From contig NZ_CP134050.1 of NCBI RefSeq assembly GCF_031583145.1, positions 5,445,501 through 5,509,500 on the forward strand: DNA of 64,000 nucleotides, given 5' to 3'. Of the stretch, positions 36,845-45,717 are shown in pieces (positions within the stretch are counted from its first letter, which is position 1; each line of letters starts with the position of its first letter). The position numbers were made by a program, and so were the translations under genes. Origin of the DNA: Brevibacillus brevis (lineage in GTDB: Bacteria; Bacillota; Bacilli; Brevibacillales; Brevibacillaceae). Under the pieces are notes generated by a model that did no database searches, was not told the DNA's origin, and was given only the letters and a program-made list of their open reading frames with translations.

Positions 36845-37405
36845 CTATTTTACTCTCCCGTAGCATTCGCATGTCGTGATGTGATCGTTGACCATCCCGA
36901 CCGCCTGCATGAACGCGTAGCAGATGGTCGAGCCCACGAAGGTGAAGCCCCGTTTTTTCAGGTCTTTGCTGAGTTTGTCGCTCACTTCTGTGGTAGCGGG
37001 GACTTCCGACATGGACTGGAAATGGTTTTGAATCGGCTTTCCCCCTACGAAGGACCAGATGTAATCACGGAAGGAGCCAAATTCCTCGACTACCCGGAAA
37101 AAGGCTTTGGCGTTGGTGATGACCGCCTTGATTTTCAGCCGGTTGCGGACAATGCCTTCATTGTTGAGCAGCTCTTCTATTTTTTGCTCGTCGTAGTGGA
37201 TGATTTTCTCCGGTTGGAAGTTGTCAAAGGCTTTGCGGTAGTTTTCGCGCTTTTTCAGGATGGTGTACCAGCTAAGCCCTGCCTGGGCCCCTTCGAGGTT
37301 GAGGTACTCAAACAAAAGCCTGTCGTCATAGACGGGAACTCCCCACTCGTGATCGTGATAGTCCAAATAGATAGGATCTTCGTTTACCCAGCCGCAACGG
37401 TTCAT
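36845..37405 (-). CDS. tag: DNA-3-methyladenine glycosylase I
   Basis: A 186-residue enzyme of the Tag family that excises 3-methyladenine from DNA. The zinc ligands match E. coli Tag: Cys4 (RCGW), His17 (YHDHEWG), His175 and Cys179 (NDHITTCECY). EGAQAGLSWYTILKKRENYR is the family signature. The gene stands alone with its own terminator. Confidence 0.97.
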   Translation of the reverse strand: MNRCGWVNEDPIYLDYHDHEWGVPVYDDRLLFEYLNLEGAQAGLSWYTILKKRENYRKAFDNFQPEKIIHYDEQKIEELLNNEGIVRNRLKIKAVITNAKAFFRVVEEFGSFRDYIWSFVGGKPIQNHFQSMSEVPATTEVSDKLSKDLKKRGFTFVGSTICYAFMQAVGMVNDHITTCECYGRVK

Positions 37406-37566
37406 CGTATGGCTTCCCCCTCATTTTGCGAACGTGCATTCCTATGGATAGAATAAACAAAGACAGGCAGCCGCGCAAGTTTCTTGAAAGGCATCCCGTC
37501 ACTCCTCATAAGTTTGCAGCATCCGTGGAATAGTGAAGGAGACGGATTTGCAAAAGGAGGAAAACC

Positions 37567-37923
37567 ATGAGTACGTTTTACGAGAAATACGGCGGAGAGC
37601 AAACGATTTCCAAGGTAGTGGACTATTTTTACGACCTGGTGCTGTCAGACGAAACCGTCAATCGCTTTTTCGAAAACACGGACATGGAGAAACAGCGCAA
37701 GCACCAAACCAAATTCATCAGCTATGCCTTGGGCGGGCCCAACCAGTACACAGGCCAGTCGATGGCGAAGGTGCATACGGGGATGAATTTGCAGCCGGTC
37801 CACTTCGATGCGATCGTCCGCCACCTGAGAGATGCCCTCGCTCATTTCGGGGTAAACGAAAGCGATATCGGCGATGCGCTGGCCAAGGTGGAGGCGCTGC
37901 GTGACGATATTTTGTACAAGTGA
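37567..37923 (+). CDS. Group 1 truncated hemoglobin
   Basis: A 118-residue trHbN-type globin. The proximal heme ligand is His70 in MAKVHTGMNL, Tyr20/Tyr22 occupy the B10 region (VVDYFYDLV), and YEKYGGEQTISKVV is the typical start. It binds O2 or NO, often for NO detoxification. AAAGGAGG precedes the ATG. Confidence 0.93.
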   Translation: MSTFYEKYGGEQTISKVVDYFYDLVLSDETVNRFFENTDMEKQRKHQTKFISYALGGPNQYTGQSMAKVHTGMNLQPVHFDAIVRHLRDALAHFGVNESDIGDALAKVEALRDDILYK

Positions 37924-38023
37924 CGCCCATGCCGGAACCGAAAAAAAGGATAGACGAGCCCCTCACCAGAAAAACAGCGACACGATCCGAACGGGCACGT
38001 GTCGCCATTTTCCGTTATTCCGG

Positions 38024-38329
38024 CTACATCTCCATTTCCAAAAGGGCGTAGCTTAAGCTTTTCCCGTGCGTATCCATCCCTAGCGAGGTGGTGACTCCCC
38101 CAAGCAAAGCCTGGGAACAGACGAATTGCAAAGCGCTAATATTCGGCAGCTCGTAGCGGATGACCTCTCCGGACACGATCTCGCGCAAATGCTCTCTCAC
38201 CGCGTCTGCCGTCACCTTTTCGCACAGCATGCCGTAATCCCGCTCGTCATAGGGGATGACGGAGACGATCAGCGTGTTGCCTTTGTCCCCGGCCCGGCTG
38301 TGAGCCAGCTCATACAATTTCCTCTTCAT
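38024..38329 (-). CDS. AtuA C-terminal-domain protein
   Basis: A 101-residue protein matching the small C-terminal domain of AtuA-type proteins (ELAHSRAGDKGNTLIVSVIP is diagnostic). In many bacteria this domain is fused to the larger AtuA domain; here it is a separate gene starting just after the stop of the large-domain gene. The pair probably forms one complex in carboxylate or hydroxy-acid breakdown; the reaction is unknown. Confidence 0.82.
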   Translation of the reverse strand: MKRKLYELAHSRAGDKGNTLIVSVIPYDERDYGMLCEKVTADAVREHLREIVSGEVIRYELPNISALQFVCSQALLGGVTTSLGMDTHGKSLSYALLEMEM

Positions 38330-38333
38330 CTTC

Positions 38334-39650
38334 TTAACACTCCCGAATGGTTACTTGAGTCTGCACCTTGTCCCTCGGAATCAGGACGGAGACGATCCCG
38401 ACCACTTCATGCACGTATTTTCGCGCTCCCCCGCCGCCAGCTGGACCATTGGTGTACAGGGCCTCCACTTCTTCCCCCACCTGTTCGGCGACAGCCTGGC
38501 TGGAGGCTTTGGCCGCTACGCGCAGCCGAACCTCATAGGGCTCCTCTCCATGCCCGAAGGAAGTGCGGTGCACGGAATTGCAGCCGATCAAATCGATTCG
38601 AATATCCGAAAACGAGCGGGCTGTCAGTCTTTCTCGGATGATCTCGCCTGCCAACCGGGCTCTGGCCGGGGCATTGGAGCCTGCATAGGAGATCTCTCCT
38701 TCCCCGATGTACCCCGCGTGATACCCGACGCTCACCTTCAGCGTCTCCGGCTGCCCGCTTCCTTTGCCTCCCGATACCTGGACGCGGTCCGGCCCGAGCT
38801 GGCGCAACGAGACAGACGAGAAGTCTACCGTGCTGTCTGGCGTCAAATACGCGTACGGGTCGGTCACCTCGTAAAGCAGCTGCTCTTTCACGGTTCCCAG
38901 GTGAATGACGCCGCCGGTGCCTTCCACTTTGGAGATCACCGCCGAACCATCCGGCTCGACGTCGGCAAACGGGAAGCCCAGCTCAGCCAGCCCTGCGACA
39001 TCCTTTTTCCCCGGATCGGCGAAATACCCGCCCGTGATTTGCCCGGCGCACTCGAGCAAATGCCCGATGACGGTTCCTTGCGCCAGCTTGTCCGTCTCTT
39101 CCCACGACCAGCCGAAATGGTGCATCATCGGAGCCAAAAACAGGGAGGGATCGGCTACCCGGCCTGCTACGACGATATCGGCGCCCGTCTCCAGAGCAGG
39201 CAGGAGCGCGTCCGCTCCGATGTACGCGTTGGCGGAGATCAGCGGCCCGTACGACGACAGCGGTTCGCCCGCCTCCAGTGTCCGCTGCCCGGGAGAAAGC
39301 TGCCCGAGCACGTCGTCTCCCGTCACCGCTGCTACCTTGATCGCGATGCCCTGCCTTTTGGCTATCTCGACGATCTTCTCCGCCGCCGCCACCGGATTTG
39401 CTGCCCCCATATTCGTGACCAGCCGTATGCCGTTTTTCTTCAGGATCGGCAGCAGCGGCTCCAATCTTTTTTCCAGCAAGGAATCATAGCCCATAGCTGG
39501 ATCCTTCAGCTTTCTCCTCTGGGCAAGCGCAATCGTCCGCTCCGCCAGACATTCCAGCACCAGATAGTCCAGCCCTCCTCGTTCGGCCAGCAAAACGGCC
39601 GGCTCCAGTCGGTCTCCGGCAAAGCCTGCTCCTGAACCGATTCTCAACAT
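38334..39650 (-). CDS. AtuA-family (DUF1446) protein, large domain
   Basis: About 438 residues starting IGSGAGFAGDRLEPAVLLAE, the hallmark of the acyclic terpene utilisation AtuA family, with LVTNMGAANP and AGRVADPSLFLAP. GAGGTGA lies seven bases before the ATG at 39650. It is sandwiched between the CitMHS transporter and its own small-domain partner, so it likely processes the acid imported by the transporter. The biochemical activity of AtuA proteins is not established. Confidence 0.85.
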   Translation of the reverse strand: MLRIGSGAGFAGDRLEPAVLLAERGGLDYLVLECLAERTIALAQRRKLKDPAMGYDSLLEKRLEPLLPILKKNGIRLVTNMGAANPVAAAEKIVEIAKRQGIAIKVAAVTGDDVLGQLSPGQRTLEAGEPLSSYGPLISANAYIGADALLPALETGADIVVAGRVADPSLFLAPMMHHFGWSWEETDKLAQGTVIGHLLECAGQITGGYFADPGKKDVAGLAELGFPFADVEPDGSAVISKVEGTGGVIHLGTVKEQLLYEVTDPYAYLTPDSTVDFSSVSLRQLGPDRVQVSGGKGSGQPETLKVSVGYHAGYIGEGEISYAGSNAPARARLAGEIIRERLTARSFSDIRIDLIGCNSVHRTSFGHGEEPYEVRLRVAAKASSQAVAEQVGEEVEALYTNGPAGGGGARKYVHEVVGIVSVLIPRDKVQTQVTIREC

Positions 39651-39664
39651 ATTCAATCACCTCA

Positions 39665-40951
39665 TCATGTAATAGCACCTGTTGCGAGGGCGACGATGGT
39701 CATGACGATCGTCGTACCGAACGCCCATTTGAAAATAAATCGCTGATGCTCGCCCAGCGATACGCCGGCAAGCCCTACCAGGATAAACGTCGACGCCGTC
39801 AGTGGGCTCAGTGGAAACCCGGTCGTCATCTGCCCCAGAATTGCTGCGCGTCCGACCGTCAGTGGATCGAGGCCGAAATTTCCGGCCGTCTCGCTGAGGA
39901 TGGGCAATACGCCGAAGTAGTAAGCATCCGGGGTGAAGACGAGGCTGAGCGGCATGCTCGTAACCGCTACGGCTACGGGAAGGTAGCTGGCGAGCGAATC
40001 CGGGATGATCGAGACCAAAGCGGTTGCCATCGCTTCGATCATTTTGGTCCCCGTCAAAATCCCCGTGAAGATGCCCGCGGCGAAAATCATTGTAATGACC
40101 ATGACGACGTTGCCCGCATGGCTGGTCAGACGCTCCTGCTGCTCCTGCGGCTTGGGATAATTGATCAGGAGCGCGATCGCAAAGGCGATCATGAACAGGA
40201 CCGGAAGCGGGAGCCAGACTTCGATCAAGGCAACCACCAGCACGACCGTCAGCAAGAGGTTGAACCAGAACAGCTGCGGCCGTTTGGTGTGATCGGTACC
40301 CAGCTGCACGTCTGTCTCCGCGTCGCCAAGATCGACAATCCCGAGGCGGGCACGCTCCTTTTTGCCCAGCCAGTAAGAGGCGAACAGCACCCAGACGATG
40401 CCGGCTATCATTGCGGGAATGACCGGATTGAACAAGTGCGCGGAGTCCGTGTGCAGGACGGTCATCGCTCTCGCCGTCGGCCCTCCCCACGGCGCGATAT
40501 TCATGACCCCTGCCCCGAGACAGACGATTCCCGACAATACCAGCGGGCTCATGCGCAAACGCTTGTAGAGCGGCAGCAAGGCGGAAATCGTGATCATGAA
40601 TGTCGATGCACCATCCCCGTCCAGCGCCACGATCATCGTGATGACAGCGGTTCCGACAGCGACCTTCATCGGATCTCCCTTCACCAGCTTGACCATCCGC
40701 ACGATGAAGGGATCGAACAGCCCCGTATCGATCATCAAGCCGAAATACAAAACGGCGAAGCCGACCATGATGCCCGTCGGCGCAACCTTCGAAATTCCCT
40801 CGAGCATCATCTTGCCCATGACCGGAGCAAATCCGCCGATGACGGCGAAAGCAAGCGGGACGAGAATCAACGAGACCATGACTGACACGCGTTTCGTCAT
40901 AATCAATACAAGAAAAAGTCCAACCGTCAAAAATCCAAATAACGCTAACAT
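39665..40951 (-). CDS. CitMHS-family carboxylate transporter
   Basis: About 428 residues with 11-12 predicted helices. The start MLALFGFLTVGLFLVLIMTK and VITMIVALDGDGASTFMITI match citrate-metal:H+ symporters such as CitM. The frame could extend to 41020, but that start lies inside the sigma-54 promoter, so 40951 (after GGGGGG) is used. It is first in an operon with the two AtuA genes. The substrate may be citrate or another tri-/dicarboxylate. Confidence 0.88.
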   Translation of the reverse strand: MLALFGFLTVGLFLVLIMTKRVSVMVSLILVPLAFAVIGGFAPVMGKMMLEGISKVAPTGIMVGFAVLYFGLMIDTGLFDPFIVRMVKLVKGDPMKVAVGTAVITMIVALDGDGASTFMITISALLPLYKRLRMSPLVLSGIVCLGAGVMNIAPWGGPTARAMTVLHTDSAHLFNPVIPAMIAGIVWVLFASYWLGKKERARLGIVDLGDAETDVQLGTDHTKRPQLFWFNLLLTVVLVVALIEVWLPLPVLFMIAFAIALLINYPKPQEQQERLTSHAGNVVMVITMIFAAGIFTGILTGTKMIEAMATALVSIIPDSLASYLPVAVAVTSMPLSLVFTPDAYYFGVLPILSETAGNFGLDPLTVGRAAILGQMTTGFPLSPLTASTFILVGLAGVSLGEHQRFIFKWAFGTTIVMTIVALATGAIT

Positions 40952-41004
40952 CCACAACCCCCCATCCAGTATGACCTTCAAAAGACCTTGCGCTACTTGG
41001 TTAT

Positions 41005-41020
41005 GCAAGCCCCATACCAA
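41005..41020 (-). promoter_or_regulatory. Sigma-54 promoter for the CitMHS-AtuA operon
   Basis: The minus strand reads TGGTATG-GGGC-TTGCA, matching the -24/-12 consensus TGGCAYG-N4-TTGCW with the invariant GG and GC correctly spaced. It lies about 55 bases before the transporter start and next to an enhancer-binding-protein gene. Confidence 0.88.
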
Positions 41021-41056
41021 AAAAGAAAACGCTTTTATGAAGCGCTTTCTTTTTTC
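41021..41056 (-). terminator. Terminator of the sigma-54 activator gene
   Basis: On the minus strand AAAGCGCTT-CATA-AAAGCGTTTT is followed by CTTTTTT, which runs directly into the -24 element. The same palindrome could also bind a regulator. Confidence 0.6.
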
Positions 41057-41132
41057 CGGATTTCTATTTTTTTAGAATCGGGTTGTGGGAAGGATCGTCC
41101 AAATCCTTGCGGGAAAGCACCGTTACATTTCA

Positions 41133-41149
41133 TTAGAATGCTATTCTAA
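41133..41149. promoter_or_regulatory. Candidate enhancer site TTAGAAT-GCT-ATTCTAA
   Basis: A perfect 7-bp dyad about 140-155 bases upstream of the expected sigma-54 start point, the usual distance for an activator site. Half-sites TTTAGAATC recur at 41154-41162 and 41070-41078. It overlaps the end of the activator gene. Confidence 0.6.
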
Positions 41150-42547
41150 AGATTTAGAATCATCGGAGGGATTCAGATTGTACTTGCGCATTTTGTTGTA
41201 CAGCGTAGCCAGGGACACTCCCAGCTTGTTCGCCGCCCTCTTCCTCTCTTCCACATCCTCGCCAAACTGCCGCAGCGTCGCGGATATCCACTGACGCTCC
41301 GCATTTTCGACGACCTCGCGCAGCGTAACACCGGGATCGGCTGCTGCCAGATCGGCAAAATTCCGCGGGAGCTGCTGCAGATATGCCGGCAAATTGTGCA
41401 CCTGAATCTCGCGCCCTTCTGCCATGCACATCGCGTAGTCCATCGTGTTTTTCAGCTCGCGGATATTCCCCGGCCATTCGTATCGAAGCAGCAGCTGGAA
41501 AACCTCTTCGTGAACGCTCATGCGCGGCTGTCCGCCTTCCGCCGCCAAAAAAGAAGCGACCAGCCCGGGAATGTCTTCTTTGCGGTCGCGCAAGGAAGGA
41601 ATGTGGATGGACAGAACATGCAGACGGTAATACAGATCCTCGCGAAACAGCCGTTTCTCGACCAGCTGTCCGAGATCCCGGTTCGTGGCCGCTATGACGC
41701 GTACGTCGATCTCCCTCTCCCTGACCTCCCCCACTTTTCGGATGGAGCCCTCCTGCAGGACGCGCAGCAGCTTGGCTTGCAGTTCGTATGGCAGCTCGCC
41801 GATTTCATCCAGAAAGATCGTGCCGCCGTTGGCGATCTCAAACAGCCCGGTCTTCCCGCCTTTTTTCGCATGGGTAAAGGAGCCTTCCTCGTAGCCGAAC
41901 AGCTCGCTTTCCAGCAAAGCTGCCGGGATGGCCGCGCAGTTGACCGGAATAAAAGGGCGGTGGGCTCGTCTGCTTTCGTTGTGAATGGACTGGGCGAACA
42001 ATTCCTTCCCGGTTCCGCTTTCGCCCGTAATCAGCACGGGGAGCTGGGAGTCGGCCGCTTTTTTGGCGATCCGAACGAGCTCGGAAAGGCCGCCGCGCGC
42101 ACCCACAATGTGATCGAACGTGTATCGGGCACGGTACAGCGATCCCATCGTCTTCTCGAGCTGCTGCAGCTTTTGCTTGTTCTTTTCCAGCTCCAAAGAC
42201 AGCTTGTGCACTTCGGTCAGCCCTTTGCAGATCGAAACCGCCCCTACGATCTCCCCTTCGATTACGATCGGGGCCATGTCGACGACGTACTCGGTGTCGC
42301 CCTCCTTGCGATAAATCCCCACGCGCGCTTTGCCGTCCCGAAGCGTCTCTACCAATTGGGCGCCCGGCCGCACGGACCGCAGCGGTTTTCCCATGATGAC
42401 CTCGGGCCTTACGCCGGTAATTCTCGTATACTCCGGGTTGATCAAGCGGACGATCTCTTCTCTGTCGATGACGAGCACGCCGTCGTGAATCGAATGGATG
42501 ATGGCGCGGAACCACTCCTGATCCTGGTCCAGGTATTGCTTGCGCAT
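41141..42547 (-). CDS. PAS-containing sigma-54-dependent activator
   Basis: 468 residues. A PAS domain (about 10-115) senses a ligand or redox state, then an AAA+ domain (about 150-380) has Walker A GESGTGKE, Walker B GGTIFLDEIG and the arginine finger region. The sigma-54-contacting loop, normally GAFTGA, reads GSFTHA. The C-terminal Fis-type helix-turn-helix is KRAANKLGVSLATLYNKMRK. It lies directly upstream of, and probably activates, the CitMHS-AtuA operon. Confidence 0.92.
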   Translation of the reverse strand: MRKQYLDQDQEWFRAIIHSIHDGVLVIDREEIVRLINPEYTRITGVRPEVIMGKPLRSVRPGAQLVETLRDGKARVGIYRKEGDTEYVVDMAPIVIEGEIVGAVSICKGLTEVHKLSLELEKNKQKLQQLEKTMGSLYRARYTFDHIVGARGGLSELVRIAKKAADSQLPVLITGESGTGKELFAQSIHNESRRAHRPFIPVNCAAIPAALLESELFGYEEGSFTHAKKGGKTGLFEIANGGTIFLDEIGELPYELQAKLLRVLQEGSIRKVGEVREREIDVRVIAATNRDLGQLVEKRLFREDLYYRLHVLSIHIPSLRDRKEDIPGLVASFLAAEGGQPRMSVHEEVFQLLLRYEWPGNIRELKNTMDYAMCMAEGREIQVHNLPAYLQQLPRNFADLAAADPGVTLREVVENAERQWISATLRQFGEDVEERKRAANKLGVSLATLYNKMRKYNLNPSDDSKSLE

Positions 42548-42800
42548 GTCGACCCTTTCCTTTCTATCCTGTCTTGCATCTCTCGTTATATTGTAGCACC
42601 AATCCCGACCGTCCGCAGTCTCGCGGAAACGGCGGCCTCTTCAGGCGCAAATCATAGAAGATAGAATTTTACCGGAACCTTTTTCTTGCAATTTCAGTCT
42701 GGTATAGACGGGAAAAACCACATACTATCTATAGTAAGGAGAAGCAGCCGGGAAAGTGGCTGCCCTCGCCAAAACCATTAACAGAAGGAGGAATCTGCGC

Positions 42801-42965
42801 ATGAGAGAGTTGCTGATCGCAGGAGCCATAGTTGCAGCGATTTCCTCTATCGTTTCGGGGGTGTCCATCGCTTCCCCCATCGACGCTCCGGACGGCATGA
42901 TCGCCCTCCACGATGAGGTAGACGGGATCTATGTACGAAACGGGATGCTGCTCGATTATCACTAG
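42801..42965 (+). CDS. Small secreted or membrane-anchored peptide (54 aa)
   Basis: MRELLIAGAIVAAISSIVSG is a signal or anchor segment; a short acidic tail (APDGMIALHDEVDGIYV) follows. AAGGAGG lies ten bases upstream of the ATG and a terminator follows, so the ORF looks real. No family is recognised. It is on the opposite strand to its neighbours. Confidence 0.6.
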   Translation: MRELLIAGAIVAAISSIVSGVSIASPIDAPDGMIALHDEVDGIYVRNGMLLDYH

Positions 42966-43057
42966 CGGCCACTCCCATCCCCCGATCGGCTCGCAAGAAC
43001 ATAACTTTGGCGGAGCCTTTGTGTCCTGCCCCCTCAGTCTGAACGGGATCCAAAAGC

Positions 43058-43103
43058 GAAAAAGCAGCTACTCGGGCTCGCACCTGAGATCGCTGCTTTT
43101 TTG
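43058..43103. terminator. Bidirectional terminator
   Basis: AAAAGCAGC (~43059-43067) pairs with GCTGCTTTTTT (43092-43102), giving T-runs on both strands. It serves the small gene at 42801-42965 and the transporter operon ending at 43155. Confidence 0.75.
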
Positions 43104-43154
43104 CTTGGAGAACCGTTCGTGATTTCGCCCGCATGGCGTCTTTTCTTCGTCCGA

Positions 43155-44153
43155 TTACGCCTTGCGCTTCCGGCGCAGCTGGTAGTACGTGATGGCAAGT
43201 GCCAGCGCCAGCACAATTCCTTTGACGATGTCGTATGCATAGTACGGCAGGTTGAGCATCGTCATCCCGTTCAGCAGCACCCCGATCAGGATCGCTCCGA
43301 CAAAGGTGCCAAAGACGTTCGGTTTCCCCGCGCCGAACACGGAAAAGCCTACGAAAGCGGCTGCGACTGCGTCCATCAGCATCGAGCTGCCGCTGCTGAC
43401 CTGGCCGGTCCCGATCCGTGCAGCGAGGAGCATCCCGCCCAGCCCGGAGAACAGCGCAGACAGCACGTACGCCAGCGTCCGGTAGCGGTCGACCGGAATC
43501 CCGGACAAGCGCGCCGCTTCGAGGTTGCCGCCCGTCATGTACAGCATCCGGCCTTGGCGCGTATAGGTCAAATAGATGTGGGTGACGACCACGAGCAGGA
43601 AGGTCAAGATGACCGGGACCGGAACAGAAGCGATCTCCCCTTGGCCCAGCCACAGGAACCAGTCCTGGAATTTTCCGGGCGCCGTCGATCCGTCTTCCAT
43701 CGGCATGTTCGCGTAGATGGAGTATCCTTTGGAGTACGTCATCTGAATGCCGTTGACGATATAGAGCATGGCGAGGGTCGCGAGCAAATCGGGAATGCGG
43801 ATCTTCACCGTCAGCAGCGCGTTGATCAGGCCGACGAGCAAGCTGAGCACGATCGGGACGAGCAGTGTCAGCCACGCGCTTTGCTGGTACCAAACCATCA
43901 TCGAGGCAGACACGATGGTGGTCAAGGAAACGGTCGAACCAACCGACAGGTCGAAGCCGCCGACGATCAAGGAAAACGTCACCCCGATCGCCACAAAGGT
44001 CACGATCGAAATGGATCGCAAAATATCGGTAATGTTGTCATAAGTAAAGAAATATTGGTTGGTCAGGCTGAAGACCAGCATGACGATCACGATCACCGCG
44101 ACAGTACCGTACTTGTACACAAAATCAAACAGGCTGAATTTCTTTCCTTCCAC
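43155..44153 (-). CDS. Sugar-type ABC permease of the SAM-riboswitch transporter
   Basis: A ~332-residue RbsC-family permease with about 8-10 helices; VTFSLIVGGFDLSVGSTVSL and AAAFVGFSVFGAGKPNVFGT are family loops. The GTG at 44153 is chosen because GGAGGTGA precedes it; that ribosome site overlaps the ATPase stop (44155), so the genes are coupled. Substrate as for the binding protein. Confidence 0.88.
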   Translation of the reverse strand: MEGKKFSLFDFVYKYGTVAVIVIVMLVFSLTNQYFFTYDNITDILRSISIVTFVAIGVTFSLIVGGFDLSVGSTVSLTTIVSASMMVWYQQSAWLTLLVPIVLSLLVGLINALLTVKIRIPDLLATLAMLYIVNGIQMTYSKGYSIYANMPMEDGSTAPGKFQDWFLWLGQGEIASVPVPVILTFLLVVVTHIYLTYTRQGRMLYMTGGNLEAARLSGIPVDRYRTLAYVLSALFSGLGGMLLAARIGTGQVSSGSSMLMDAVAAAFVGFSVFGAGKPNVFGTFVGAILIGVLLNGMTMLNLPYYAYDIVKGIVLALALAITYYQLRRKRKA

Positions 44154-44154
44154 A

Positions 44155-45645
44155 TTACTCACCTCCGCTTGCATAATACATGATCACTTCTTGCGTAGCT
44201 TCTTCGCGGCTCAGCTCTTTTACGATCCGGCCCTCGCACATGACGAGAATACGGTCTGCGATCCCGATGACCTCCGGAAACTCGCAGGAAAAGTAAAGAA
44301 TCCCTTTCCTTTGCTGGGCGAGATTTCCGATCAGCCGGTAAATGTCGCTTTTCGCCCCGATATCCACGCCTTTGGTAGGCTCGTCGAACATGAAGACGCT
44401 GGCGTCCGTTTCCAGCCATTTGCCGATCGCTACCTTCTGCTGGTTTCCCCCGCTAAGAAATCCGACCAATTGGCTGATGTCCGCCGTTTTGACTCCCAGC
44501 CGCTGGACCAGCTCCCGGGCCAGTCCCGATTCGGACCCGCCACGGACAAAGCCGAAACGCGACCACTTGGTCAGAGAGGCAACCGACAGATTGTTTTTGA
44601 CCGATTCCTCGACGAAAATGCCTTCCTTCCGCCGTTCTTCCGGCACGAGCACGATCCCGGCATCGACGGCATCTTTGGGCGTACGCAGCTGCAGCGGCGC
44701 TCCTTTCAGCCGGATGTCCCCCGCTTCCGCCGCATCCGCGCCGAACAGCAGGCGGGCCAGCTCCGTTTTGCCCGCTCCGACCAATCCGACGACTCCGACG
44801 ATCTCTCCTTCACGTACCGTCAAATCGGCTCCGCGTACTTTGCCGCCCTTTGCCCCTTTGACTTCGAGGATGGGCTCGCCGATGTCGACCTTGGCTTTCG
44901 GGAATTCCTCTTCAAAGCTTTTTCCGAGCATGTGGCCGATAATTTCGTCGATGCTGGTGCTCGCCGTCTCCGTCGTGACCACGTGCCGCCCGTCCCGCAT
45001 GACCGTGATGCGGTCGCAAATTTCGAAGATTTCCGGCAGGCGATGGGAGATATAAATAATGCCGACGCCTTCTTGCTTGAGCTGGGCGATGATCTGAAAC
45101 AGCCGTTCACTCTCCTTCGTGCTGAGCGGCGCGGTCGGCTCGTCGAAAATGACGTATTTCGCTTTTTGCAGCGCAGCCCGCGCGATCAGGATCAGCTGTT
45201 TTTCGGACAAGGAGCACTCTTCGACGGTCATTTTCACAGGAATGGAAAAGCCGAATTTGCGAAGCAGCTCCTCTGACTCGTCGTAAAGCCGCTTCCAGTT
45301 GATCCATCCCGATCCCGTTGCCTGAACGAGCCGGTCCTGCAAAATATTTTCGGCTACGCTCAGATAAGGAATCAGCGCGGTATCGACTTCCTGGTACACG
45401 CATTGGATCCCCAGCGCCTTGGCATCCTGCGGAGACTGGATCTGGACCGTCTCGCCGCCGATGGAGATCGTCCCGCTGTCCAGCTGGTACGCCCCCGTGA
45501 GAATCTTCATCAAGGTGCTTTTTCCCGCCCCGTTTGCACCCAGCAGGGCGTGCACTTCTCCGGCCTTTACTTCAAAATCGACGCTGCGGAGGGCGGGAAC
45601 ACCGGAAAACTGCTTCTCGATTCCTTGCATTTGTAAAGTGGACAC
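44155..45645 (-). CDS. Sugar-type ABC ATPase of the SAM-riboswitch transporter
   Basis: A ~496-residue tandem ATPase. The first cassette has GANGAGKSTLMKIL with a weaker signature LSEKQLILIARA; the second has GLVGAGKTELARLL and LSGGNQQKVAIGKWL. Architecture equals RbsA/MglA/LsrA. The GTG at 45645 follows AGGGGG at eight bases. Middle gene of the binding protein-ATPase-permease operon. Confidence 0.9.
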   Translation of the reverse strand: MSTLQMQGIEKQFSGVPALRSVDFEVKAGEVHALLGANGAGKSTLMKILTGAYQLDSGTISIGGETVQIQSPQDAKALGIQCVYQEVDTALIPYLSVAENILQDRLVQATGSGWINWKRLYDESEELLRKFGFSIPVKMTVEECSLSEKQLILIARAALQKAKYVIFDEPTAPLSTKESERLFQIIAQLKQEGVGIIYISHRLPEIFEICDRITVMRDGRHVVTTETASTSIDEIIGHMLGKSFEEEFPKAKVDIGEPILEVKGAKGGKVRGADLTVREGEIVGVVGLVGAGKTELARLLFGADAAEAGDIRLKGAPLQLRTPKDAVDAGIVLVPEERRKEGIFVEESVKNNLSVASLTKWSRFGFVRGGSESGLARELVQRLGVKTADISQLVGFLSGGNQQKVAIGKWLETDASVFMFDEPTKGVDIGAKSDIYRLIGNLAQQRKGILYFSCEFPEVIGIADRILVMCEGRIVKELSREEATQEVIMYYASGGE

Positions 45646-45717
45646 TCCATACACCCCCTATATAAGGAAGATTCCCGTTGAGCTTTCAACGGGAATCGCC
45701 AACCATTCTATCCGATC

